64,000 bases of DNA from Gnetum montanum. Its lineage: Eukaryota > Streptophyta > Gnetopsida > Gnetales > Gnetaceae. The notes beneath the pieces are model-generated. The model saw only the letters and a program-made list of their open reading frames with translations, made no database searches and had not been told where the DNA came from. This document shows, in pieces, positions 40,730 through 51,982 of the stretch (position 1 is its first letter; every line of letters starts with the position of its first letter). The DNA lies in NCBI GenBank assembly GCA_015680685.1, contig MNCI01004529.1, positions 3,317 through 67,316 on the forward strand. Reading direction: 5' to 3'. Position numbers and translations under genes: made by a program.

Positions 40730-41370
40730 AGCAAAAGAACACATCACTAAACTTGTACGACTTAGTCATGACCTCTCTTGCACATAGGAATGCACTATCT
40801 TAAGTGTTAACCTCTATCCCTGTAAGTAATACATGCTATCCAACTGAGATTTAATCCACTCTATCATTGAGCAAGCTTCACTTAGGGAAAATAGGCATCA
40901 ACCCACACCCAACTTCTATGATAGTGAAGTGAAATTTGACTCTAGAAATGGAGATGTGCTATCTGATCCTCTTCAATTCTTCATATGTGTTAGCAAATAC
41001 AAGGTTCATCATGTTCATGTAGATGATGAAGCGGCCACAAATGTGATACCATATTCCATTGTTGACAAACTAGGCCTAACCAAGAACATCCAAGCAACCA
41101 CCACCTCAACACTTAAGTCATTTAATGGCTCACAAGTAGTAGTGCAAGGTTCCATCACTTTGGATTTCATAGCCAATGAATAGTTTTCCACATCCATCAA
41201 CTTTCTAGTAGTCAAAGAGACACCCAATTTCAACTTACTCCTAGGAACATCATGGTTGGCCAAGCTCAACGTTGTCTCATCTCTCATCCATCATGAGATT
41301 TACTTACCATAGGAGGGTGGGGAAATTGTGATCCATGGGGACAAAAGTGTTGCTACCCTTGATTAACTAT
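40730..41370 (+). pseudogene. Element C aspartic protease, broken
   Basis: The frame around 40929-41183 carries HHVHVDDEAATNVIPYSIVD, matching the Tat protease active site (VDDGAA-N--P) with Gly changed to Glu, a G-to-A change. After a stop, FLVVKETPNFNLLLGTSWLA and NVVSSLIHHEIYLP match the C-terminal half (usual form YNALLGRPWL...STLH). Nothing resembling RT follows: coding similarity ends about 41365. Confidence 0.7.
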
Positions 41371-41995
41371 GTCAACATTAATCAAGGTTCATAGGTGGAG
41401 TTTCAAGAGGAAAATCTTGACACTTAAACTAGGGCCAACAACAATGAGAATAACAATAATGCAAATAGTGCCAACTTTGCAACAAGGGACAATCAATGAA
41501 AATGCCTACAACTTGCCATGCTAAACGAGAGAAATGGTGACCATAGGATCAACCCAAAATGATTCCTTAATCTCTCAAATATTAAACAATGAATTCATGA
41601 TAAACATCTTATCCATTCTTTTGCCAACCATTTGTTTATCTTTACAATGTTATATCATGTTTCGCTATTGGCTCTAGCCTTATGTGCTCTTGCAAGAGCA
41701 TCCCATACTTGCTAAACAATGTATGGACAATGGCTCACTAAGGGCTAAAATTGGCATTATGACCTACTAAGGCCTAAAAATAGCAACATTATGGCCTACT
41801 AGGGACTAAAATTAGTGAAGAAATGGCCTGCTAGGACCTAAAACTAGTAAGAATAGTGACCTTTTAGCCAATCTACCTAATGACATAGTATGCGAGTTTA
41901 CTTATATGCGTATACCTTGGTGCACAATTATCATTATGACATTTCTTATCTACTAATTTTAGTTTATGAACTCATTACATTTACATGAAGCATAT
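41371..41995 (+). other. Element C spacer start with GGCCTA repeats
   Basis: This is noncoding sequence after protease. From about 41720 to 41850 a motif of the form 'tggcctActaAGGCCTAAAa' recurs four times; more copies lie past B1 (58838-60040). B1 is inserted at 41996 with left flank catat. Confidence 0.55.
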
Positions 41996-42826
41996 TGATG
42001 AGCTGCGACATTGGGGCCACGATATCACATCTGCGATATCAAATTCTGCCAAGTGATATCAGACATCTGATATCGAGACTTGTCTCATTGCCTATAAATA
42101 AGAGGTGGGCACACTTGGTTTGGAAATTAGTTCTTAGTCCCTTACCCAAACTCTTGCAATTTCTCCCTCTCAAACTTAGAATTATTTCTGAGTGCCTGTA
42201 GTAGGAGTCATAAAGTGAATGGATCTTTGTTCCAGCATTGTGTACCTGAGCACACCTTGTGCTCGGAAATAAAGATGAACTTTGTGATAAACCTTACAAC
42301 ATTTAGAATAGCTTATTTCTTACCCTTAATGTTATTTATAATTCTTTAATGCTTTCATTAGTTAATTAATGTTGCTTTTATTGATTTTTTAATTTTCACA
42401 AGTAAGCACACTCAATACGACCACTTTGAGCAGGCGTGGAACACTTGGTAACCTAGTAATGATTAGCATTTGGTAATCCCAGTAGTGTTACACTAGTTCA
42501 GGATGTGTACGAAAAGTGGGAATGGATACTGGTGTTAGGACTAGTTAGGACCTAGCTGATTAGTTAATTTAAATTAGTTATTCAATTAATTCACTTCTTC
42601 CCTCTTTAGCACCAGGACATAAAACATAAAAAGCATAAAAATCATATACCTCAAGTTTACTTAACCATACAATCATGCCATATGAGTAAGCTTGGAAAGA
42701 TAATGATCACCTGACCCATCCTTGTTCTGTGAAGGTGCATATGCACTTAGTCCTTTGAGTTTAATCAGATCACATGCAACACTCCTATTCGTATGGTTGA
42801 GCATAGGGGTACCTCACCACTCATCA
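41996..42826 (+). repeat. B1 5' LTR
   Basis: TGATGAGCTGCGAC...CACCACTCATCA. It shares ends and promoter layout with A LTRs, but the R/U5 part is distinct (ttctccctctcaaa..., 42166 on). Boxes at 42007 (GACATT), 42021, 42035, 42055 and 42069 (all GATATC): spacings 14, 14, 20, 14; TATAAATA at 42093, 18 bp after the last box. Confidence 0.9.
42007..42100 (+). promoter_or_regulatory. B1 LTR promoter: phased GATATC boxes plus TATA
   Basis: Four perfect GATATC palindromes and one GACATT at 14-14-20-14 bp spacing, followed 18 bp later by TATAAATA (42093-42100). B1 has one box fewer than A1 at the upstream end but the same downstream register. Confidence 0.75.
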
Positions 42827-42846
42827 TTAGTGCTATTGTTAGGGAC
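42827..42846 (+). other. B1 primer-binding site, tRNA-Asp type
   Basis: TTAGTGCTATTGTTAGGGAC is in exact register with TTGGCGCCGTTGCCGGGGAC. All six differences are C-to-T or G-to-A transitions, suggesting heavy cytosine deamination. Confidence 0.75.
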
Positions 42847-42972
42847 TTTGTTGTTTATGCATTAATTAGAACTTAGGAAATTTTCCCATCATTGGGACGA
42901 ACCCTTAGGGTTGGTTATCTTAAAATTATTAGAAAAGAGAAGAGAAAAGTGTCTCACACTAAAGAATTAATC

Positions 42973-45530
42973 ATGTCTCCTTCTTCTTACGAGAGTGTTT
43001 CACCACCTAGGTCTGACACAATGAACAATTGGAGACATAGTACACATGATGACCCGCCACTGCCCCAACAATTTTGTGTGGTATACGTTCATCTCGATGA
43101 GTATATACCAAACTTTACCTTTATCCTCCACCAGGATGAACAACTACATTGGCGTGATTTAGAAGGTAACATAGTGTTACCTCCCGATCATTCAGTCCCA
43201 AGCATGCTTCTTTGTGCTCTCACACAAATTGGTATGTAGCACTTATATGCAGAGTATGTTGTGCATGAACACAACTCGAGAGAGTATCGACCCACAGAGG
43301 CACAATGTCAAAGGGACTTACAACAGGAGAGACATCATAAATCTATGAAGGGGAAGTGATCTCAAGATGTCCCATATGTCCTAAGTGAAAATGAGGGTGG
43401 TGAACCTACCTCAGGAGGTTTTCCACAAAATGATGTTCCTCCTGTTGACTTTGGTCAAGGGGTTGTGTATCAAAATCTTCACTCAACTATCCATAACCTA
43501 GATTCTAGTACAAATGGACACAAAGGGTCCAAAAAAGAAACATGAACACATGACAAAGATGGACATTCTGATTGTAATCACGATTGAGGCCGTAACCACC
43601 AAAGAGAAGGTAGCAGGCACCATCATGGTAATCGTCCTCCTTCCTCTTCACCTTCATCATCTCCTTCCCCCTCTCCTTTAGGATCGAAACACAGTCATAG
43701 AGGAAAAGACCTTGAGGATAATGGTAGGAAAAATAGGAATAATAGGTAAAATAATCAAGAAAGCAGACGAGGGCATTCTAGAGAAACACATCGTGAAAGG
43801 AGGAAGGGTAGGGAACAACATAGGCATCAGAGACACCATAGACAACACAATCACAATGAACCCCTACTCACTACCCAAAGTATGCTAGATATAACTAAGG
43901 CTACTAAAATCCCAACAAGGCATCAAAAATACAATAGGATCAAAATATTGGACATGAACAATATCCCACAATTTGATGGGGGATACAATATTGATCCTCA
44001 AAATCATTTGCAAGCATTTCACAATGCATGTGCCTTGCAAAACATAGAAAACAAGTGGCAAAAAATCAAGTTGTTTCCATGGATACTAATCAAGGAAGCA
44101 CAAAGTTGGTACCAGTCCTTAGAATTGGAATCCATTCGTCGATGGAGTACTATGTTAGAACTATTCAATGATAAGTATCAAATGTACTCTTTAGTGTCCA
44201 ACCTGCGAAAGAAAATCCAAGGATGGAAACAAGGAGAACACAAACCCTTGGATGTTGCCATGGGCTGATATTATGCATTATTACATCATTGCCCTAGCCA
44301 TGGTTACTTGTAGAGGGAACAACTACACCATCTCATAGATGGGCTTAGGCATGAAACACGAAGAATCCTTGGGACTTATGAGCAAGGAAGACTATCTGAG
44401 CTTAAAGCCCATCAAGTACAAAGATTGTTGGAGAAAGTTTTCAATGAGGAAGGAGAGTTTAGGAAAAAAGAGAGTGTATAGGAATATAACAAAGATCCTT
44501 CCCTCAAAAAGAAGGGAGTTAGATTTTGTGTGGATGAAGAAGAGTCACCACTTGAAGAGATGGTGAATAGGAAAACTTTGCCCATTTAAAAATTTACATC
44601 AGAAGTATCAACAAAGGTGGACCAAATGTGGAACTCCCTAGATAATAAATTTTAAACTGTTCTCAAAATAGTAGAGGAGTCTAGGGAACTAGGTAGTGAC
44701 CAAGAAAGAAAAAAAAAGAAAGAAACTGAATATGCACATAACAAAGCTAAGGGCAAAGCTTTCATTGTTGAAGAGGTTGTAGATTTGGATACAAACAATG
44801 GTGGTGGATGTGAGATATGTCAATATGACCATCCTAAGGGATGTTGCCTAGTAATCTCACATCTGCAAGAGTCTAAGGTGTACACACTAAACCCATGATT
44901 TAACAAATGACAAACACCCCGAAGGTTACCTTATCCTTAAGGTAGCCCAAGATAGTTCCACCAACTCTTGATGTATTATCCAAGTGGAACTCCACCACAA
45001 CAAAATGAATAGTATCAATAGTGGAAACACCCACAATCATGGGGAATGCCACCACCATGTCAACAGTACCCTTACCATCAACCTAACCTGTATGGATACT
45101 ACGTGTAATAGCCAATCTCTCCACGTAACTCTACTTGTCACGTTACTCCTCAGTCTCACTACCAAACCCATGAGTACTATAGAACTCCTACTCCTAGAAG
45201 AGAGGTTTCACAAACATACTATCCTTCTCATCTGACTGCACCTCTTCCACCCTTAGCTCCATTACCACCTACTCTAGCTATGTAGGGTGAGCTCCCAGCC
45301 TAGCTCTAGCAACGTAATGCTACAAGGGTTGTCAACCCTCAACCTAATGTTGGTTTAGACAACCGCATAAAGAAGAGACCTTTCTTTAAAACCAATAATC
45401 CAACAAAGTCCTTGCAACAACAAGTGGCAAATTCTCCAAATGCCTTACCACCATTTCAATCTTCGAAGCTTCCTTCAAACCAAAGACCACACTTAACACA
45501 TACGATCATGTTGACTCATGTAATTACCAA
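42973..45530 (+). pseudogene. B1 gag, broken
   Basis: I choose the ATG at 42973 (MSPSSYESVSPPRSD), which matches the A1 start in position and type; the longer frame from 42892 is upstream read-through. An N-terminal block QQFCVVYVHLDEYIPNFTFI is visible, then an S/P/R/H-rich linker, then the gag core in 43882-44268 (NNIPQFDGGYNIDPQNHLQA, KLFPWILIKEAQSWYQSLEL, WKQGEHKPLDV). The knuckle at 44809-44847 is CEICQYDHPKGCC (CX2CX3HX4C, shared with A and B2). A P/Q/Y-rich tail follows to about 45500. Stops interrupt most segments. Confidence 0.8.
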
Positions 45531-45539
45531 TTAGATTAA

Positions 45540-46015
45540 AGTTGGTTGTCTTCCTAGGAAATTCTTTGATCGTGGAAGTCCTCTTATATATTTGCAAATC
45601 ACTGGGAATGAACCTTGCAAAGCTCTTTTGAATTTAGGTTTTGGTGTTAACGTAATCTCTCAAGAAATGTACAAAGCCTGAAACCTACCTCTACTAAAAA
45701 TGATTAACATACATTTAGAGTTGGCCAACCAGTCCATCATTGTCCCATTAGAACTAGTGGAGGACATTGTCACCACTATTTGTGGATGATCATATCCATC
45801 CGATTTCCTAGTGATTCAAGTCAACAACTATAAGGGGGACTTCCTGATCATAATGGAAAGAGCATGGCTAAGCACAATTAACGCATGCTTAGGAATACAT
45901 GATCTTTCCCTAGAAATATCAAAGGAAAATACATTTGGAAAGATCGAGAAGAAGAAAGTTCCATGCATCGCATACAGTGACATAGGGTGTAATTGTGTGT
46001 AGAAGTCCTGATTTG
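45540..46015 (+). pseudogene. B1 aspartic protease, catalytic residue lost
   Basis: FFDRGSPLIYLQITGNEPCK is followed by ALLNLGFGVNVISQEMYKA, where relatives have ALLDSG or similar: the catalytic aspartate is Asn (AAT). The flap/C-terminal part VNNYKGDFLIIMERAWLSTI and IAYSDIGCNCV is open (45811-46002). One in-frame stop follows MYKA. The order and spacing to gag match B2. Confidence 0.7.
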
Positions 46016-46039
46016 TACAATGTTTCCTTCATGCAACTG

Positions 46040-46133
46040 GTGTGCACTAATAACTAACATACAAAGATGCCTATATGTAGCAGCCNAGTGTGCACTAATA
46101 ACTAACATACAAAGATGCCTATATGTAGCAGCC
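46040..46133. other. Assembly artefact: 46-bp duplicate around a single N
   Basis: 46040-46085 and 46088-46133 are the same 46 bases, separated by the N at 46086 and one base. Third example of this pattern in the window. It sits in the protease-RT linker of B1. Confidence 0.85.
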
Positions 46134-46289
46134 ACAAGATAGGAAGGCACCTAGTGGCTGACAACTAACCAAGAGAGTGATTCAACTATATGCATGGAAC
46201 CAATTGAGAGCTTGACTTACACCTACATTGATAGCATAGATATATTAGAGCAAGTCCATCACCAACTTCCAAGTCCTAACATCGAAAAT

Positions 46290-47820
46290 ATCAACTAGGA
46301 GAAGTTGGAAATCCTTGACAAGTTCAAGAAAAAGCCCCTTGAGTTAAAACCATTGCCCATTAGTATGGAGTATGCATTTCTCAAAAATGGAAAATCAGTA
46401 ATCATTAACGCTAAGCTTGCTCCTCAACAAAAAGAAAGACTGCTAAAAGTGGTAAACAAATGGTCAAAAGCCTTTGCTTGGTCATATCTCGAATTAACCA
46501 AAATAGATCCTAGGATATGCCAACACAGAATTTACACTAACCCCTCCATGAAACCTCGACAACAACTGCAAAGGTGATTGAACCTAAAGCTTAAGCAAGT
46601 GGTTAAAGAAGAAATTGAACAACTTCTAAAAGTTGGGTTCATCTATCCTATTGCTGATAGTGAATGGATTAGTTCATTAGTCATTGTGCCCAAAAAGGGA
46701 GGTAAATGGAGGGTGTGTAAAGAATTTAGGCTACTGAACATGGCAACATTTAAAGACCACTTCCCATTACCATTCATCGACCAAGTCTTAGATACCATTG
46801 CAGAGCATTACTACTATAGTTTTCTGGATGGCTATAGTGGATATAATCAAATTCAAATAGCACCAAAAGACTAAGCCAAGACTACGTTCACAAGTCCTTG
46901 GGGGACATTTACATATAAGCAAATGTCATTTGGCTTGTGCAATGCCCCAATAACATTTCAATGTTTGGTTCTAAGTATCTTTCAACAGCAAATAGGAAAT
47001 GGTGTGGAGGTCTTTATGGACAATTCTCCACCTATGGAGTGGACTTTGAACAAACATTGGACTACTTATAGCAAGTACTGAAATGATGTGTAGAACCAAC
47101 TTAAGGCTCAATTGGCAAAAAATCCATTTAATGGTCCAAGAAGGCGTTGTATTAGGGCACAAGATTTCACAAATAGGGATATAAGTAGATCTTGAAAAGA
47201 TTAATGTCATCCAAGGAATCACTCAACAACTTGAAATTGTAAAAGAAATCCGATCATTCCTTCGACATACTGGCTATTATAAATGCTTCATTGAGAACTT
47301 TTCAATGATTATAAAACCTTTGGTAGAACTAATGAAGAAGGATGAACCTTTTGAATGGACCAAGGAATGTGATCTAGCCTTCCAAACCTTAAAATAGAAG
47401 CTTGTAGAAACACCTATTCTACAAGCTCCTAACTAGTCCAAACCATTCCACATAATGACTAACGCATCCAACTTTGACTTAGGAGTTGTACTTACATAGT
47501 TAGATGACCAAAAACATCCCTATTACATCTACTATGCAACTCAAAGTATTGCTGGTGCACAACTCAATTACACCACAATGGAAAAATAGTTCATGGTTGT
47601 GGTGTTTACACTAGAAAAATTTAGGCACTATGTATTGGGCTATAAGATATTTGTACATACCGATCATAGTGCAATTCAGTTCCTAATGAATAAACCAATG
47701 GTGAGCCCTCGCATCATACGATGGCTCATGATCTTACAAGAGTTTGATATTATGATGATCGACCGTAAAGGAACTGAGAATATTGTTGTTGATCATTTAT
47801 CTCAGTTGTGATGGGACAAA
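46290..47820 (+). pseudogene. B1 reverse transcriptase-RNase H, broken
   Basis: RT: frame 46305-46577 (KLAPQQKERLLKVVNKWSKA...), then 46578-46874 with VKEEIEQLLKVGFIYPIADS, SSLVIVPKKGGKWRVCKEFR, and HYYYSFLDGYSGYNQIQIAP, standard Ty3/gypsy RT blocks. After a stop, TFTYKQMSFGLCNAPITFQ and VEVFMDNSPPME: the catalytic FMDD reads FMDN. RNase H: MTNASNFDLGVVLT (first Asp to Asn), YTTMEKXFMVVVFTLEKFRH and HTDHSAIQFLMNKPMV in 47593-47811. It lies between protease and integrase as in all Ty3/gypsy elements. Catalytically dead at two sites besides carrying stops. Confidence 0.85.
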
Positions 47821-47959
47821 AAAGAGGATGAATATTCAGTTTCTAACCATTTTCCTAATGAACTCCTCTTTGTAGGTATGATAAATAATCACTTACCCAC
47901 TGACACAAATTGGTATAGTAGCATTCTCACTTATCTACTTACACAAGAAACACCACAAG

Positions 47960-49225
47960 GATTAGATGTTAAAAAGAAACAACAGTTTCTTCACCGAGCC
48001 AAATATTTCATGGAAATCAATGGACACCTTTATAAGGTATGTCCCGATGGCTTGGTTTGATGGTGTATTCCCAATGTAGATCAATTGTAAGTTCTCCAAG
48101 ATGCTCATGAGGGCCCTTGTGGGGGTCATTACGCAGGGAGACAAACAACCATAAAAATATTTCTTACAACATATTATTGGCCTACATTGTTTTGGGATGC
48201 TCATCATTTCGTCCTATCTTGTGAGTGCTACCAATGTGATGGGGGAATGACTGCTAGAGTGGAGGGTCCGCAATAATGGATTTAACCTTTAGAACCCTTT
48301 ACAATATGGGGTATTGATTTTATGGGGCCTATTACACCAATGTCCAATGAAAAGGCCTACATTATTGTTGTTGTTGACTATTTTACAAAATGGGTAGAAG
48401 CAGCCACTGTTATGAACTATACATCATCATCTATCACTGCACGATTTGTTCAACAAAAAATCATAAACAGGTTTGGCGTGCCTCATGCACTTATTTTTGA
48501 CAATGGTACACACTTTATAGGTTCAACTTTTCAAAAGTTAATGCAATGCTTAGGAGTTGAGCATAAATAGACTACACCATATCATCCTTAAGTGAATGGT
48601 CAAGTTGAAGTCACCAATAGGGAGATCATAAAAATATTGACATGGGTATAGGTGAGATTGGAGCACCAAACTGAACGATGCTCTTTGGGCATACCACTCA
48701 GGCTACTCTCCCTACGAGTTAGTGTATGGTAAACTTCCAACGCTTCCTATTTAAGTTGAGCTCTATACACTATCAACAGTATGTGACCTTAACCTTAACC
48801 TCAATCTAGCACAAAAAGAATGGTTAATGAACCTTAACTTGCTAGATGAGAATTAACTAGCCGCCTTATCATCTAATGAACTGCACAAGCCTTTAACAAA
48901 CAATGTCATGACCTAAGGATTAGGAAAGTCAAATACCAACTAGGAGATAAGGTTCTTTATTGTAATCCCACACATGTACCACAACAAACTAAATTTCAAA
49001 CACTGTGGGAAGGACCTTATATCATTCATGAAATGATTCTTTCAGGGGCCATGATGATCTACAAACCTGAAATCCTGAATAAGAAGTTATTGGTCAACAT
49101 CCAGCAAACCAAACCCTTCCATGAGCCTAAAACACCCAGTACTAATACTACCTCTATTGGTGGACAACCTTACACATTATTTCGAACCTCCTTCTTCCAA
49201 TTCAATCATGGGGGAAATGGCCACT
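47960..49225 (+). pseudogene. B1 integrase, broken
   Basis: An N-terminal HHCC zinc region reads GPCGGHYAGRQTTIKIFLTT ... SCECYQCDG (48110-48242). The catalytic core has IWGIDFMGPITPMSNEKAYI (48309-48365), ALIFDNGTHFIGSTF (about 48489-48533) and NGQVEVTNREI (about 48597-48629), so the D, D and E positions are all present. The C-terminal domain reads KYQLGDKVLYC, then LWEGPYIIHEMILS and NIQQTKPFHEP (to about 49130). No chromodomain is seen. Frame 48322-48570 is the longest intact piece. Best-preserved integrase in the window, but stops remain. Confidence 0.85.
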
Positions 49226-50742
49226 AATGCTAACCATTCTAAGCCCTCAGTTCCTTTGCTTTTTTTGGTTTTACACATCTTTTTTTTACACATTGTTCAT
49301 CTTTACTTTTTTTTTTACACCATCGTTAACATTTTTAATGTTTCATTGTTTGATTTATTCTTATTTATCACATAATAAATGCTCACGATGGTGGCTTGTA
49401 TCATAATAAGTGTTGATTGCTAATGTTTTGTTTTTTACCTTTGACTTTCAATGCTAATGTTAAGACATGGTTTCTTTTGATAAAACAAGAAATGAGTCCA
49501 CATCACCCAATTATCCATGAAACTTTATGGTCTCCCTTGTTTTGGAAATGTATTGTCCCTTTTCTAAGAAAACTTATTAATGAATTGATGCCTTAGTACT
49601 CTTTGAACCAAGGAAAGATTCAAATGGATGGAAAAGGATGTGACCTTAAGGGGATTCCACACATTTGTGCTAGTTATTCTCTAGGGTACTTGGATGTTTT
49701 TCATAAAGTCCTCTACCATTCCACTATCGACTAATATATCAGAAAGTTGACTAAATCAAATAAGTCTTTGCATGGTATGGTTCTCACAAAAAAAACTGGT
49801 AAGTATTCAAAGCACAACCCTTAGACATAATAAAGAAACATGGACTACAAGCAGTGGTTATGGCACTGGAAAGACATGTTACCCATGCCTAAAGGTTCCC
49901 TCTAACTAAGGCCCTTTCTCACTTCCTATTGCTTTATCTTTCTCTTATTAGAATGGTCATGACTCTGTGGATGCATTCTTGTTACTTCGGAAGGATAGGT
50001 TGGTCAAGTGTGTTGATGCAAGGTCACTAGATGTGGATAGTTGAATTTGGATTTGAACAGAATTTTATTAAGTCACCTTAACCACATATTATACAAGGGA
50101 CTTTACACCACCTTAATTTTGGGACTCCATCCCATTCTCTCCTTTCTTTCCATATTACTTTCCACATTCCACCTCATTGCCAATTTTATGATGAGTCTAT
50201 ATCTTGGTTGATGCATTGTTAGTCTTTGGTAAAACTCTTGTGGGTAAGTTCTTAACCTTTGTTTCCATATGTCATTCTGAGAGCCTATGGACTCTTTGGT
50301 TTGTAGGTTTGTCGAGGCATTCAGGGAATGAACCTGCTTTGAGAAGGATCCACTAGCATTCCTTTTTGGTGCAATTGTTAAGCTCTTTCCCTTCAACATT
50401 TCTTACATTCAACTATTTCTCATTCACCCCATCAATGACACCCATTTTTGCTTTTGTTCTATTGGCTTCACTATTGTTATTTCTCTTATCCTTCTTGTTC
50501 TTTAAAGATTTCCACCTTATTGCTACCAGAGGTTCGCTCTTAGTCATGGGGGCCCTGTCACAATTTTTTTCCATTCCATAATTATCTTACCCCTACACCT
50601 TGGGTAGTTATTAGTCATAAACCTTTAACCCAATATTTTCCATACCCACAACCTAGCCAATCTACTTTATATTGAGGCAAGGTATCAGCTTCATTAGGTT
50701 TTATCTACCCTTGCTAATCCATGAGTGTGTTGTGTGTGCAAA
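49226..50742 (+). other. B1 spacer between pol and ORF2
   Basis: T-rich at the start (49258-49320), then noncoding sequence weakly homologous to the A1/A2 spacers: ggatgtgaccttaagggga (49639), cctgctttgagaaggatcca (50334), ttagtcatgggggccc (50540). No GATATC box array is visible where A1 has one. Next to ORF2 it reads TTGCTAATCC...TGTGTGCAA, the A1 branch/acceptor counterpart, with AA for AG. ORFs 50103-50399 and 50366-50581 are not conserved. Confidence 0.55.
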
Positions 50743-50886
50743 TGGCGATTACATGAACAATGGATTGGGATAAGAGGGAGCACTCAAGAGGGACTGGAGT
50801 TGGAGCATTTATGCAAGGAACAAGTTTGGACATGTGGATATGGATGAACAATGGTGTGCATAGTTTTAACATCAGTAGAAATGTGC

Positions 50887-50930
<44 letters not shown>

Positions 50931-50994
50931 AAGCTATCAAATGAGGGTCTGGATGTCATCTATGTACAGTGTTCAACACAATGGGCATGAACAC
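50743..50994 (+). pseudogene. B1 ORF2 5' fragment, cut by A2
   Basis: From the ATG at 50743, placed by alignment of the upstream region with A1/A2, the frame stops after four codons. A 76-codon frame from 50760 (MDWDKREHSRGTGVGAF...) follows the same track and ends in a (CT)n microsatellite (50892-50929) coding SLSLSL. A2 inserted at 50995; the remainder is gone. Confidence 0.45.
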
Positions 50995-51840
50995 TGATGA
51001 GTCATGAATTGTTGGCTATGATATTACATCCATGATATCGTGTACATGATATCACATACGTGATATCATAGCCTAGATGCGATATCGCAACCTGTCTCCT
51101 CATCTATAAATAAGAGGTAGGTAGTTATGGTAGCAGGCTTTTAAAAAGGTTAAGTTTTCAATAGTTTTTAGTACATCAGTTTTTCCTCTCAACCCTTTTC
51201 TCCCAGTGCATGCCTACAGTGTGATGATTGTAATTGTACAACATCCTTATTCAAGTGTAACATACTTGGACATGCACATGACTAGCAATAAAGATCAAGA
51301 TTACTTCATCATTATAGCATCCACTTAGCTTAATTATTTATTTAAATGTCATTGTTATTTACTACTTTCTTTGTTAATATATCTCTACCCTTATCTCCTA
51401 GTAACGCGGAATGAATACGAATTAATCACGAGCATTTAAGTGTGACTGCTTGGCAACCCAGTAACATACCTAGGCCATGTGTTTGGTAATCCCACTGGTA
51501 GTCATGCACGAGGTCCAAGATGTGTACGGATGATTAAGGAATGGATGCTCATCACACTTAGGCTAGTTCATATTCTCTCTCATCCTCTCTCCTAAATTAG
51601 TTGATATTATTTACCATCATACCCAGGAGTAGCATTAGTGTAGGAACACATCATACACCTCACTCTGGACTAAACCATACGTGAGAAAGCTAATACTAGT
51701 CCAGGTGGGAAGACAGCGAACTGCAATCTACGAGTAACTGTCTGGATACCATAACTAGTCCATCTATGGAGTTTGACCGGATCATGTGTGAAACACTCGT
51801 ATTTGTATGGTTGAGTGTAGGGGTACCTCACCACTCATCA
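50995..51840 (+). repeat. A2 5' LTR
   Basis: TGATGAGTCATGAATT...CACCACTCATCA, closest to A-solo (6812-7662). Boxes at 51020 (GATATT), 51034, 51048, 51062 and 51081 (all GATATC), spacings 14, 14, 14, 19; TATAAATA at 51105, again 18 bp after the last box. Left flank aacac. Confidence 0.9.
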
Positions 51841-51860
51841 TTGGTGTTGTTGCCGGGGAA
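51841..51860 (+). other. A2 primer-binding site, tRNA-Asp type
   Basis: TTGGTGTTGTTGCCGGGGAA, the best-preserved primer site in the window: it keeps TTGCCGGGGA intact and confirms the tRNA-Asp assignment for the A/B group. Confidence 0.85.
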
Positions 51861-51982
51861 CAATGCTAGTTATCTAGATTAGTTATATCATAAAAGGTTG
51901 TTGTATAGGAATTAATGATATAACTTTTACGAAGAAATAATTACAAAAATTCACATAAAAATTCACACACAATTGCACAACC

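Noticed and set aside
50892-50929. (CT)n run as a CRISPR-like or regulatory array
   Set aside because: Simple dinucleotide microsatellite; no spacers. No CRISPR is expected or seen.
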